Positions 27,806 to 36,523 are shown, counted from the first letter of the stretch. The stretch: DNA of 64,000 nt from Pseudomonas pergaminensis (GCF_024112395.2 NZ_CP078013.2:4278001-4342000); one strand, 5' to 3'. Made by a program: numbers and translations. Notes: generated by a model not told the origin, from the sequence alone.

Positions 27806-28936
27806 ATGCGTAAACTTCTGATTTTCACCATCACCATGGCCCTGGTTGCCGCCATCGCCGCGTATCTGGTCTGGACCCAGGAGCGCCCCGTGGGGCATTA
27901 CCTGTCGGACCTGCGTATAACACTGGCCGTCAACGAAGGCCTGCCTGCTGACCGTGGCAACTTGCTGGGTATCCAGCCGGAGTTGTTCCCCGCCGACTAC
28001 CAGAGCCTGGAACGCCTGCACCTGAAGCTCGCGGCCTACCTGCAAAAAGCCCGTGACCAGGGGCTGATCAATGACAAGACTATCGTGGTGCTGCCCGAAC
28101 ATATCGGCACCTGGCTGATGCTCACCGGCGAAAAGAACGAGGTGTACCAGGCCCTCCACGCCAAAGAGGCGATGAATTGGCTGTCGGTCAGCAACCCGCT
28201 GCTGTTCGCCCGCGCCTGGATCAGTGCCACGGGCGACAACCGCACCGACGACGCTTACCTGCGCATGAAAGCCCAAGACATGGCGCGGGACTATCAGGTG
28301 TTGTTCGGCGGCCTGGCCAAGGAGTTCGGCGTTACATTGGTGGCCGGTTCCATCACCCTGCCGAACCCGAGTGTGAGCCAGGGTCAACTGCAGGTCGGCC
28401 ATGGCGCGCTGTATAACGCCAGCGTGGTGTTTGCCGCCGATGGCTTGCCGATCGGCGACCCACAGCGCCAGCTCTACCCGATCTACGATGAACGCGGCTT
28501 TATCCAGCCCGGCGACGAAAACGTCGTCAGCGTGGTCGACACACCGGCCGGGCGCCTGGGTGTGCTGGTCGGCAGCGACAGTTGGTACCCGGACAACTAC
28601 CGCAAACTCAACGAGCAAGGTGCGCAGTTGATTGCAGTGCCGGCCTTTGTGCTCGGTCGCGATACCTGGGATCGCCCTTGGCGCGGGTTCAAAAGCGTGT
28701 CCACCCCGACCGAAATCAGCCTCAAGCCCGAAGAGCTCAGCGAGGGCGAGGCCTGGCGTCGGCTCACGCTGATCAGCCAGCCCCCCATCAGCCAGGCCAG
28801 CGCCGGCATGAGCGTGTTCCTGCGCGGGCAGTTCTGGGACCTGGGCACCGCCGGGCACAGCTTTCTCAGCAGCAATGGGCAAATCAGCGCCGATGGTGAA
28901 GCCCGTGGCGCACGCCTGTTGAATATCTGGCTGTGA
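27806..28936 (+). CDS. Nitrilase-fold protein, membrane anchored, catalytic Cys and Lys missing
   Basis: 376 aa. One N-terminal hydrophobic segment (about 4-23) should anchor the protein facing the periplasm. The rest resembles the carbon-nitrogen hydrolase fold: the Glu of the triad is in VVLPEHIG, but the position of the nucleophile (GxxICYDxxFPE in active members) reads GVLVGSDSWYPD, with Gly instead of Cys, and the Lys site (YRKxHL) reads PQRQLYP. Amidase activity is therefore unlikely. The DNA codons GTC GGC AGC GAC at the site are clear. It overlaps the downstream AraC gene by 4 bp (GTGA), so a joint role is likely. Confidence 0.78.
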   Translation: MRKLLIFTITMALVAAIAAYLVWTQERPVGHYLSDLRITLAVNEGLPADRGNLLGIQPELFPADYQSLERLHLKLAAYLQKARDQGLINDKTIVVLPEHIGTWLMLTGEKNEVYQALHAKEAMNWLSVSNPLLFARAWISATGDNRTDDAYLRMKAQDMARDYQVLFGGLAKEFGVTLVAGSITLPNPSVSQGQLQVGHGALYNASVVFAADGLPIGDPQRQLYPIYDERGFIQPGDENVVSVVDTPAGRLGVLVGSDSWYPDNYRKLNEQGAQLIAVPAFVLGRDTWDRPWRGFKSVSTPTEISLKPEELSEGEAWRRLTLISQPPISQASAGMSVFLRGQFWDLGTAGHSFLSSNGQISADGEARGARLLNIWL

Positions 28937-29961
28937 AACCGGTCCGGCTGGGGGATCTGTCGGTGGGCTTCGTGCACACCCTGGCCGATGCCATCCACAG
29001 CCACGGCCTGGACCCACAGCCGCTGCTGTTGCAATACGGCCTCGACCCGGCGCGCCTCGCCGAGGCCGGCGCACGCTTGTCGATCCCACGCTACATGCGC
29101 CTGGGCCATGCGGCCATCCAGCGCACCGGCGACCCGGGCCTGGGCTTGCGCATGGGCCAGCTCAGCCGCTTGAGCCAGGCCGGGCTGGCCGGCGTCACTG
29201 CCGCCCAGGCGCCCAACGTACGCGAGGCGGCACGCGCATTGACGCGCTTCGAGGCGCTGTACGGCTCCAATTATCGCGGGCAGTCGAGCTTTGTCGAAGA
29301 TGCCGAAGGCGCCTGGCTGCGCTTCTATTCCATCAGCCCCTACAACGCCTACAACCGCTTTGTGGTGGACTCGATCATCGCTGGCTGGCTGCATCAATTG
29401 TCGAGCCTGGCCCAGCAACCGGTGCAAGCGCAGCGCATCGAAATCGAATTTGAAGCGCCGGACTACAGCGAAGACTACGAAGCGCTTGGAGACGTTCACT
29501 TCGGCGCCGACGCCAATCAATTGCGCCTCAACCAGCACACCCTGGCACTGCGCAACCCGCAGCACTGCCCAAGCACCTGGCAATTGCTGTTACAGCTGTG
29601 CGAAAGGGAATTGGAGCAGTTGACGCGCACCCGCAGCCTGCGCGAGCGCATTACCCGTTTGCTCGGGCCGATGCTCAATGGCGGCCGGGAACCCGACCTG
29701 GAAGAAGTGGCGGCACGCCTGAAGCTGCCCACCTGGACGCTGCGCCGCAAACTGGCCGAAGAAGGCACTCAGTTCCGCGCGATTCTCAACGATACCCGCC
29801 GCGACCTGGCCATGACCTACATTCGCGATACGGAATTGGCGTTCGGCGAGATCGCCTACCTGCTCGGTTTTGCCTCGGCCCAGGCGTTTCAACGGGCCTT
29901 CAGGCGATGGAACAACCAGACCCCAGGGGAATTTCGCCGCAGTCAGCGGCATTCCGCCTGA
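28933..29961 (+). CDS. AraC-family regulator with an N-terminal arabinose-binding-like domain
   Basis: 342 aa from GTG 28933, which overlaps the stop of the nitrilase-like gene. An N-terminal Arabinose_bd-type sensor domain (about 20-205) precedes two HTH units (about 240-335: LEEVAARLKLPTWTLRRKLAEEG and FGEIAYLLGFASAQAFQRAFRRW). This layout is common in OruR/ArgR-like Pseudomonas regulators. Likely targets are the divergent fadH and its own operon; the effector is unknown, perhaps a fatty-acid derivative. Confidence 0.87.
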   Translation: MKPVRLGDLSVGFVHTLADAIHSHGLDPQPLLLQYGLDPARLAEAGARLSIPRYMRLGHAAIQRTGDPGLGLRMGQLSRLSQAGLAGVTAAQAPNVREAARALTRFEALYGSNYRGQSSFVEDAEGAWLRFYSISPYNAYNRFVVDSIIAGWLHQLSSLAQQPVQAQRIEIEFEAPDYSEDYEALGDVHFGADANQLRLNQHTLALRNPQHCPSTWQLLLQLCERELEQLTRTRSLRERITRLLGPMLNGGREPDLEEVAARLKLPTWTLRRKLAEEGTQFRAILNDTRRDLAMTYIRDTELAFGEIAYLLGFASAQAFQRAFRRWNNQTPGEFRRSQRHSA

Positions 29962-29969
29962 AGTCGGTC

Positions 29970-30056
29970 TTACAGCTCTGTTGCATCATCAGCGGGTTCC
30001 AGCGGGTCCGACTCAATCGCGTGGTACTCGAGCAGTTCTTCCTGGTAATCGTCCAT
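29970..30056 (-). CDS. 28-aa acidic small ORF with a strong ribosome binding site
   Basis: ATG at 30056 preceded by AAGGAG seven bases upstream; the product begins MDDYQEELLEYHAIESDPLE and ends PADDATEL, 28 residues, very acidic (about eleven Asp/Glu, no Lys or Arg). The stop lies 8 bp past the convergent AraC gene. The excellent Shine-Dalgarno and skewed composition argue that it is translated. I do not recognise a function; the sequence resembles a short hypothetical protein type common in Pseudomonas, from memory only. Confidence 0.6.
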   Translation of the reverse strand: MDDYQEELLEYHAIESDPLEPADDATEL

Positions 30057-30295
30057 GCCGGACTCCTTCTTGATGTTAAAAGCGGCTGCTGATTAATGAC
30101 CTGCACAGCCAGCCTAAAGTGCCGTCATGACGAAAAAATGTCGACGCCATGACGTTCCTGCGCTCAAGGATTAAACGTAGCAGCGTTGCAGGGATTTAGC
30201 ACCCGGCCATCGAGGAACTATTGCAATCATTGCAATTGCAATCACATACAGATTTCCATTAGGGTAATGGCATTCGTCGCCAGGTGACCCTCTCC
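30057..30295. other. Intergenic region with TTGCAAT repeats before the AceE-like fragment gene
   Basis: 239 bp. It holds the leader of the 28-aa ORF on the minus strand and the repeated TTGCAAT operator (30221-30242) on the plus side. Nothing else gene-like is visible. Confidence 0.5.
30221..30242. promoter_or_regulatory. Palindromic TTGCAAT operator upstream of the AceE-like gene
   Basis: Three copies of TTGCAAT (30221, 30231 region and 30236), of which the last two form the perfect 14-bp palindrome ATTGCAATTGCAAT at 30229-30242. The same 12-bp core recurs at 31893-31904 upstream of the complete E1 gene. The MarR protein encoded between them is the obvious candidate to bind both. Confidence 0.65.
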
Positions 30296-31312
30296 ATGAC
30301 CACCGCTACCGCACACGCCGCGCAGCTTTGCATCGACGCCTTGAGTGCTGCCACGCCCGCCAGCCGCTCACCGCTGTACACCGTGACAAGCATGGCCGAC
30401 ACCCTCGAATTCAGCCGTCAGGCCTGGGTGATCCGCGGCCAGTCACGCTCGCGGCGCGTGGGTCATTGGCCTAGTTGGTTCGCCCGTAATACCGTCGAAA
30501 AACCCTTGCTGTACCTGCACACTGCGCAGTCGTCGGCGCAGTTGAGTGCGCTGTCCGACGCCGCCCACCAGCGCGGCATCTTGTGCAACGACATCGAAAA
30601 CCAACCCTCCCGGTGGCCCAAGGGTGCGCAGCCTTCCCTGCCGTTATGGCTCGCCACCCACCCGCGCTGCACGCCGTATGACCCGGCCTCCGGCGAGGAA
30701 GCCCGAGCGATTGTGCTGGCAGCGTTGCGTAGCCTGTATGTCGACGGCAAGCCCGGGTTCTATTACCTGGCCCTGCATGATCATGAAAGCGCGGCGCCCC
30801 TGAGTGAGCAGGACCGAGAAGCCGCACTCAAGGGCATGTACCGACTCCAACCTGACACCCCTGCGGATGTGCGCCTGCTCGGCGCAGGCCGGGCGCTTGA
30901 AGAGGTGCTGCAGGCCAGGCAGCTGTTGGAACAGGACTGGGACATCACCGCGCAACTGTGGAGCTGCCCCAGCTACACACGACTGGCCCGCGAGGCTGGC
31001 GCGGCTGAACGCTGGAATCGCCTGCCCCCCGGGGTGCCCAAGCGCAGCTGCCATCTGCGCGATTGCCTGGCCGGGAATGCAACGCCAGTGATTGCAGTGA
31101 CCGGCTATCAGCAGGCGATTGTCGATCAGTTAGCGGCGCACGTGGATGCACGCTTTGTGGCGCTGGGCGCGGGGTCGGTGCAGGCGGCGGCGCCGAGTCG
31201 GTATTGGATCGTGGTAACGGCGCTCAGGGCATTGGCGGATGAAGGGCGGATCGACGCACGGCAGGTGCAGGCCGCGATGAATCGCTATGCAGTCGAATGC
31301 GCTGGACTGTAG
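30296..31312 (+). CDS. Free-standing protein resembling the C-terminal third of pyruvate dehydrogenase E1
   Basis: 338 aa from ATG 30296 (AGGTGA eight bases upstream; GTG 30284 is weaker). From about residue 120 it aligns by eye with the last 300 residues of the E1 gene 650 bp downstream: LKGMYRLQ, DVRLLGAGRALEEVL, AAERWNRLPPG and FVALGAGS correspond to LKGMYRLS, QVQLMGSGSILREVI, AVERWNLLHPQ and FVALGTDG. The thiamine-diphosphate domain (GDGE...NCN) is entirely absent, and the first ~100 residues are weakly related. It has an intact frame, its own ribosome binding site and the same operator as the complete E1, so I do not call it a pseudogene. It may modulate or associate with an E1; function unknown. 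Confidence 0.72.
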   Translation: MTTATAHAAQLCIDALSAATPASRSPLYTVTSMADTLEFSRQAWVIRGQSRSRRVGHWPSWFARNTVEKPLLYLHTAQSSAQLSALSDAAHQRGILCNDIENQPSRWPKGAQPSLPLWLATHPRCTPYDPASGEEARAIVLAALRSLYVDGKPGFYYLALHDHESAAPLSEQDREAALKGMYRLQPDTPADVRLLGAGRALEEVLQARQLLEQDWDITAQLWSCPSYTRLAREAGAAERWNRLPPGVPKRSCHLRDCLAGNATPVIAVTGYQQAIVDQLAAHVDARFVALGAGSVQAAAPSRYWIVVTALRALADEGRIDARQVQAAMNRYAVECAGL

Positions 31313-31335
31313 GAGTCGGCTTGCCGGCTCCTACA
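31310..31335. repeat. Single REP palindrome
   Basis: GTAGGAGTCGGC-TT-GCCGGCTCCTAC, starting at the stop of the AceE-like fragment gene. Arms differ at one position. Confidence 0.7.
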
Positions 31336-31351
31336 AGGTTTTCGTGGGGCT

Positions 31352-31822
31352 TTAGGTTTTGCGGCGGCTGCGGGTCTGGACGCCGGCATCCATCGCCAGC
31401 CCGGCGGTGCGCTCCAGTGCGTCGGCAAAGCACTGGCGTTGCTCGGGCTCGATCTGTGACAGGAACAGCTCATCCACCGTGCTTTCGTAGATCTTCCACA
31501 TCTTTTTACGCAGCACCCGACCGGCCTCGGTGATCGAGGCAAACGCTGCGCGGCCGTCGCCGTCGGAGCGGGAACGCACCACCAGGCCGTCCTTTTCCAG
31601 GCGGTCGACCAGCCGTGTGAGGTTGTAGCGCTCGATGGCCAGCACATCGGCCAGTTCGTGCATGCGGCGGGTACCGTCGGGGCCGCTTTCCAGGCCCCAC
31701 AACGCGTCATACCAGGCATAGGGTGGCAGGCCCGCCTCTGCCAGGCGCCGCTCGATTTCGCGGATGACCGTCCTGTGGGCCCTGACAAAACGGAACCATA
31801 CATCCGGCTCTTTCGACGACAT
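31352..31822 (-). CDS. MarR-family regulator
   Basis: 156 aa from MSSKEPDVWF (31822). The winged HTH spans about 45-105 (MHELADVLAIERYNLTRLVDRLEKDGLVVRSRSDGDGR with the beta-wing DGDGRAAF). It lies between two E1-related genes and is divergent from the complete one; a TTGCAAT half-site at 31852-31858 and a palindrome at 31893-31904 occupy the gap. Probably represses itself and both E1-type genes, released by a 2-oxo acid or related ligand; the ligand is a guess. Confidence 0.85.
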   Translation of the reverse strand: MSSKEPDVWFRFVRAHRTVIREIERRLAEAGLPPYAWYDALWGLESGPDGTRRMHELADVLAIERYNLTRLVDRLEKDGLVVRSRSDGDGRAAFASITEAGRVLRKKMWKIYESTVDELFLSQIEPEQRQCFADALERTAGLAMDAGVQTRSRRKT

Positions 31823-31892
31823 GCAACACCATCCGGGCAATTTCAAGAAGGTTGCAATAGTAGCTCATCCCGCGCTAGATTCGGTCATGTAG

Positions 31893-31904
31893 TTGCAATT
31901 GCAA
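31893..31904. promoter_or_regulatory. TTGCAA palindrome between marR and the aceE-like gene
   Basis: TTGCAATTGCAA is a perfect 12-bp palindrome, sharing its sequence with the element at 30229-30242. A further half-site TTGCAAT is at 31852-31858. The position suits control of both divergent genes. Confidence 0.65.
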
Positions 31905-31969
31905 TTACATTTGCCGGCACTCCCACAAGGAGCCCGCCACTTGAAATCCGCCTACCCTGGAGCCTCCAC

Positions 31970-34630
31970 ATGACCCCGAACAACGCAGTCAGACGCGATG
32001 ACGATCCACAGGAAACCCGCGAGTGGCTGGACTCCATCGAATCGGTGCTGTCCACCGAAGGCCGCCCGCGCGCCCACTACCTGATCGATCAGTTGCTGGA
32101 TTTCGACGTGGCGCGGCATGGCGACTTCTACGGGCGGGTGACCACGCCCTACGTCAATACAATCCCGGTGGACCGTCAATTGCCCTACCCTGGCAACCTG
32201 GCCATCGAACGCCGTACCAATGCGTTTATCCGTTGGAACGCCATGGCAATGGTGTTGCGTGCAGGCAAACACTCAGGCGTCGGTGGGCACATCGCGACCT
32301 ATGCGTCAGCCGCAGTGCTGTACGACGTAGGTTTTGATCACTTCTTCCGTGGCCGAACCGACAGCTTTGAGGGCGACCTGGTGTACATCCAGGGTCACTC
32401 CTCCCCCGGCATCTACGGCCGCGCCTACCTGGAAGGCCGCATCAGCGAAGCGCAACTCGACAACTTCCGCCGCGAGGCCGGTGGCGACGGTATTTCGTCC
32501 TACCCACACCCACGGCTGATGCCGGACTTCTGGCAATTCCCTACCGTGTCCATGGGCCTCGGCCCCATCACCGCCGCTTACCAGGCGCGCTTTATGCGCT
32601 ACCTGGAATTGCGCGGCCTCAAGCAACACCAGGGACGCAAGGTCTGGGCCTTCCTCGGTGATGGTGAAATGGATCAGCCGGAATCCCTGGCCGCCATTTC
32701 CCTGGCCGGGCGCGAGAAACTCGACAACCTGATCTTCGTGGTCAACTGCAACCTGCAACGCCTGGACGGCCCCGTGCGCGGCAACGCCAAGGTGATCCAG
32801 GAGTTCGAAAGCCTGTACCGCGCCGCCGGCTGGAACGTGATCAAAGTGATCTGGGGCAGTGGCTGGGACGCGCTGCTGGACAAAGACCAAAGCGGCCTGC
32901 TGCGCCAACGCATGATGGAATGCGTGGACGGCGACTATCAGAACTACAAGTCACAGAACGGCGCCTATGTACGCGAACATTTCTTCGGCAAGTACCCGGA
33001 ATTACTCGCGTTGGTTGCGGACATGTCCGACGACGAAATCTGGAAACTCTCACGGGGTGGACACGACCCGGACAAGGTCTACAACGCCTATTCGGCTGCC
33101 GTGCGCCATGGCGGCCAGCCCACTGTGATCCTGGCGAAAACCGTCAAGGGCTTCGGCATGGGTGAGGCCGGCGAAGGCCAGAACATCAACCATCAATTGA
33201 AGAAAATGGGCGCCGATGCGGTAAGAGCATTCCGCGATCGTTTCGACCTGGACGTCGCGGACGACCAACTCGCCGACATCCCCTACCTCAAGCCCGCGTC
33301 CGATAGCGAAGAGGCCCGCTACTTCGCCGCTCGCCGCCAGGCCCTGGGCGGCTACGTACCGGCGCGCCACAGCGTGGTCGAACCCTTGCAGATCCCCGAA
33401 CTGGCCGCCTTCGCCACCCAGCTCAAGGACACCGGCGAACGGGCAATCTCCACCACCATGGCCTTTGTGCGCATCCTTGGCACCCTGCTCAAGGACCCGC
33501 ACCTGGGCAAACTGATCGTGCCCATCGTGCCGGATGAGTCGCGTACCTTCGGTATGGAAAGCCTGTTCCGTCAGATCGGCATCCACTCGGCCGTAGGCCA
33601 GCTCTACACCCCGCAGGACGCAGGGCAACTGAGCTACTACAAGGAAAGCAAGGACGGACAGATCATGCAGGAAGGCCTGAATGAATCAGGCGCCATTTCC
33701 TCATGGATCGCGGCGAGTACGTCCTACAGCAACCACGCTGTGATGACCGTGCCGTTCTATATTTTCTACTCGATGTTCGGCTTCCAACGCGTTGGCGACC
33801 TCGCCTGGGCGGCAGGCGATGCGCGGGCGCGCGGCTTCCTGCTGGGGGCCACGGCAGGCCGCACCACGCTGATGGGCGAAGGCTTGCAGCATGACGATGG
33901 GCACAGCCATATCCTGTCGTCAGTGATCCCTTGCTGCGTGTCCTACGACCCGACGTTTGCCTACGAGCTGGCGGTAATCATACGCGAGGGCATGCGGCGG
34001 ATGTACGTGCAGCAAGAGGACATTTACTACTACATCACCTTGCTGAACGAAAACTACCCGCACCCGGCAATGCCCGAAGGTGTGGAGGACGGCATTCTCA
34101 AGGGTATGTACCGGCTCAGTGCCAGCACGCAGGCCCAGGTGCAACTGATGGGCAGCGGCTCAATCCTGCGCGAAGTGATTGCGGCGGCCGAGTTGCTGCA
34201 CAAGGACTTCGGCATCCACAGTAATGTATGGAGCACAACCAGCCTCACCGAGTTGCGCCGTGACGGGCATGCCGTGGAGCGCTGGAACCTGCTGCACCCG
34301 CAGAGCGAGCCAAGGGTGAGCTACGTGGAGCACTGCCTGGCCAGTGAAACAGGGCCGGTGGTGGTGGCGACGGACTACATGAAGCTGTTTGCCGATCAGA
34401 TTCGCCCCTTCGTTCCCGGCCGGCGCTTTGTGGCGCTGGGCACGGACGGTTTTGGGCAATCGGACACCCGTGAAACCCTGCGGGCGTTCTTCGAAGTGGA
34501 CCGGCATTTCATCGCGCTGGCGGCCTTGAAGGCCTTGGCGGATGACGGCGTGATCGGACGCGAGAAAGTCAGTGAAGCGATCAGCCGCTACGGGATCAAC
34601 GTCGACAAAGTCAACCCCGTAGCAGTCTGA
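31970..34630 (+). CDS. Pyruvate dehydrogenase E1-type 2-oxo acid decarboxylase (AceE/MdeB-like)
   Basis: 886-aa homodimeric E1, thiamine-diphosphate dependent. ATG 31970 has GGAG seven bases upstream; the ORF open from 31658 is an artefact. The ThDP motif begins GDGEMDQPES (about 237) and ends NCNLQRLDGP; KTVKGFGMG and QHDDGHSH are further E1 landmarks, and the C-terminal transketolase-like domain ends ISRYGINVDK. No E2/E3 genes adjoin, so it would rely on a distant E2 or replace aceE. Related MdeB of P. putida oxidises 2-oxobutyrate from methionine, but mdeA is not here. Under probable MarR control. Confidence 0.88.
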   Translation: MTPNNAVRRDDDPQETREWLDSIESVLSTEGRPRAHYLIDQLLDFDVARHGDFYGRVTTPYVNTIPVDRQLPYPGNLAIERRTNAFIRWNAMAMVLRAGKHSGVGGHIATYASAAVLYDVGFDHFFRGRTDSFEGDLVYIQGHSSPGIYGRAYLEGRISEAQLDNFRREAGGDGISSYPHPRLMPDFWQFPTVSMGLGPITAAYQARFMRYLELRGLKQHQGRKVWAFLGDGEMDQPESLAAISLAGREKLDNLIFVVNCNLQRLDGPVRGNAKVIQEFESLYRAAGWNVIKVIWGSGWDALLDKDQSGLLRQRMMECVDGDYQNYKSQNGAYVREHFFGKYPELLALVADMSDDEIWKLSRGGHDPDKVYNAYSAAVRHGGQPTVILAKTVKGFGMGEAGEGQNINHQLKKMGADAVRAFRDRFDLDVADDQLADIPYLKPASDSEEARYFAARRQALGGYVPARHSVVEPLQIPELAAFATQLKDTGERAISTTMAFVRILGTLLKDPHLGKLIVPIVPDESRTFGMESLFRQIGIHSAVGQLYTPQDAGQLSYYKESKDGQIMQEGLNESGAISSWIAASTSYSNHAVMTVPFYIFYSMFGFQRVGDLAWAAGDARARGFLLGATAGRTTLMGEGLQHDDGHSHILSSVIPCCVSYDPTFAYELAVIIREGMRRMYVQQEDIYYYITLLNENYPHPAMPEGVEDGILKGMYRLSASTQAQVQLMGSGSILREVIAAAELLHKDFGIHSNVWSTTSLTELRRDGHAVERWNLLHPQSEPRVSYVEHCLASETGPVVVATDYMKLFADQIRPFVPGRRFVALGTDGFGQSDTRETLRAFFEVDRHFIALAALKALADDGVIGREKVSEAISRYGINVDKVNPVAV

Positions 34631-34631
34631 G

Positions 34632-35417
34632 CTACTGCGCAGGCGTCGGCAGGGGCGGAATCGCTTCTGTCGGCGCAGGCAAGTCCGGGTTGCTGGTGGC
34701 CGGTGCGGGTTCTGCCTGCGGCGCAATCGGCGCGGCCTCGGCAGGTGGCGTGACGGGCTGGGAGACAGGCTGCGGGGCGGCAGGCTCTTCCTTCGGCGGC
34801 TCGACTTTCTCGGTAGCCGGGGCGGCCTTGGGTTCCGGCACCCCCAGCTCGGCTTTAGGTTGCTCGGGGATATGCTCGGCCTTCTTCACTTCCTGTGGCA
34901 GGAACACATCAACCAGCGAAAAATAACGCTCGTAGAATTTCGGCGCCGAAACGGTCTCGCTCGCCACCTTCACCATCGAGTCATCGGTGGAGCCGATCGG
35001 CATCGACACCGAACCCAACACCCCAACCCCCAGGCTCGCGGAGTTGTTGACCTTCTTCAGCGCATAGCGATCCTGCAAGGCGTTGGCGAACATCGTCGAA
35101 TGGTTGGTGCCTTTGCCATCATCGGCACACACCACGTTGAAGCTGATCTGCAAGTGGGTTTCGCCGGTCTGCTGGAAGCTCTTGTTACCCACGACCAGTT
35201 TCGGGTCGCTGCTGGTGATGATGTAGCCCTGGCTCAGCAAGGCGCGCCGTGCGGCTTCACACGCGGCGACGTCAGTCACCGGGTAATCCCGGGAAAACGT
35301 ACCGGAGTCGTCGAAATTCTCATGTTCATAAATAGCGGTCTTGGGTGACGAGCAGCCCGCGGCGCCCGCCAACACCAGCGCCAACCCGAGGCTACGCAAG
35401 TGAAATGATGTCGACAT
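34632..35417 (-). CDS. DUF2242 lipoprotein with Pro/Ala/Glu-rich tail
   Basis: 261 aa. Lipoprotein signal peptide with cleavage before C22 (AGAAGC). A globular domain (about 25-180) contains a DUF2242-like segment: NFDDSGTFSRDYPV, ACEAARRALLSQGY and FYERYFSLVDVFL. The last 80 residues are low-complexity Pro/Ala/Glu, perhaps spanning the periplasm or peptidoglycan. It converges on the E1 gene with only 1 bp between stops. Function unknown. Confidence 0.78.
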   Translation of the reverse strand: MSTSFHLRSLGLALVLAGAAGCSSPKTAIYEHENFDDSGTFSRDYPVTDVAACEAARRALLSQGYIITSSDPKLVVGNKSFQQTGETHLQISFNVVCADDGKGTNHSTMFANALQDRYALKKVNNSASLGVGVLGSVSMPIGSTDDSMVKVASETVSAPKFYERYFSLVDVFLPQEVKKAEHIPEQPKAELGVPEPKAAPATEKVEPPKEEPAAPQPVSQPVTPPAEAAPIAPQAEPAPATSNPDLPAPTEAIPPLPTPAQ

Positions 35418-35506
35418 TGAAAATCCTGAGGAAAACGGTCCGGGCGGTATTGTGCAACAGAACGAGGCCTTGGCGCGCGCATTCCTGTCGGTAAAACGTC
35501 ACAGCC

Positions 35507-36406
35507 TTAGATTGAACCACTCGCAGGAAAAAGCCCTGCGCACATATGCTCAATAAACACGCGCAATTTGACCGAGGCATGGCGACTTGATGGCCATAAC
35601 AGCCAGAAACTGCCCCGATGTTCCAGGTGGTCATCCAGCACCCGTTGCAGGCGCCCGTCGGCAACGGCCTGATTGACCATGTAGTCCGGCAGGCAGGCGA
35701 TCCCCAGCCCTTCATGCACCACGTGGTTGAGGGACTCGATGGTGGTACTGACCAACGGGGCGCGCAAGACAGGTTCCGAGGCGCCGGCAGCCAGGCGCAA
35801 CGGCCAGGGCTCCAGCTTGCCCGTGGCGCAGAACTTGTGACGCAGGCAGGCATGCTCGCTCAACTGCTGCGGCAGTCGCGGGGTGCCATGCTCGCGGAAA
35901 TAGGCCGGGGTGCCCACCACTACCAACTGGTAATGCCCCAGGTGACGCGCCATAAGGCGCGAATCTTCCGGCTTGCCCGTGCGAATCACCGCGTCGAAAC
36001 CTTCTTCGATCACGTCCACCATGCGGTCGGAGAAATCCACATCCAACTCGATCTCCGGGTAAGCCCGCATGAAATCGCTGAGCACCGGCATTAACAAGCC
36101 GCGCACTTGCGGCACGCTGATGCGCAACTTGCCTCGGGGCGTGGCGCTGGCCTCTGTCAGTTCGCGCTCGGCGGCTTCGACTTCGGCCAGGATACGCCGC
36201 GAACGCTCAAGGAACAGCGCTCCCTCGCTGGTCAAGGTGATGCTGCGGGTGCTGCGGTGAAACAGCCGCACGCCCAGGCGCTCTTCCATCCGCGCGATGC
36301 TCTTGCCGACGGCCGACGATGACACACCCAGTACACGCCCTGCGAGGGTGAAGCTGCGCGTCTCCGCCACCTGCACGAATACCGAGAGGCTGCCCAAGTT
36401 GTCCAT
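35507..36406 (-). CDS. LysR-family regulator, divergent from an MFS transporter
   Basis: 299 aa. HTH at about 5-62 (VQVAETRSFTLAGRVLGVSSSAVGKSIARMEERLG) and a typical effector domain (about 88-290). HRSTRSITLT and IARMEERLGVRLF mark the CrgA-like branch. Divergent from the MFS gene over about 117 bp with a GGACG-CCTA-CGTCC dyad at 36426-36439, so it likely controls that efflux pump. Confidence 0.87.
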   Translation of the reverse strand: MDNLGSLSVFVQVAETRSFTLAGRVLGVSSSAVGKSIARMEERLGVRLFHRSTRSITLTSEGALFLERSRRILAEVEAAERELTEASATPRGKLRISVPQVRGLLMPVLSDFMRAYPEIELDVDFSDRMVDVIEEGFDAVIRTGKPEDSRLMARHLGHYQLVVVGTPAYFREHGTPRLPQQLSEHACLRHKFCATGKLEPWPLRLAAGASEPVLRAPLVSTTIESLNHVVHEGLGIACLPDYMVNQAVADGRLQRVLDDHLEHRGSFWLLWPSSRHASVKLRVFIEHMCAGLFPASGSI

Positions 36407-36425
36407 GATGCCTCGTAATGATTAA

Positions 36426-36439
36426 GGACGCCTACGTCC
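36426..36439. promoter_or_regulatory. Inverted repeat between lysR and the MFS gene
   Basis: GGACG-CCTA-CGTCC, 20 bp upstream of the LysR start. Candidate operator; the arms are short, so this is tentative. Confidence 0.4.
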
Positions 36440-36523
36440 GATAAGTTCGGAACCTTAGCCTGTTTTTCCGTGGACAACAGCCCCCTACTCTGCCTGCTTG
36501 CCCTTTTGCATGGATAGAGTGTG

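Noticed and set aside
31658..31969. Extended N-terminus of the E1 gene from 31658
   Set aside because: Runs antisense through marR and the operator; the E1 homology and ribosome binding site start at 31970.
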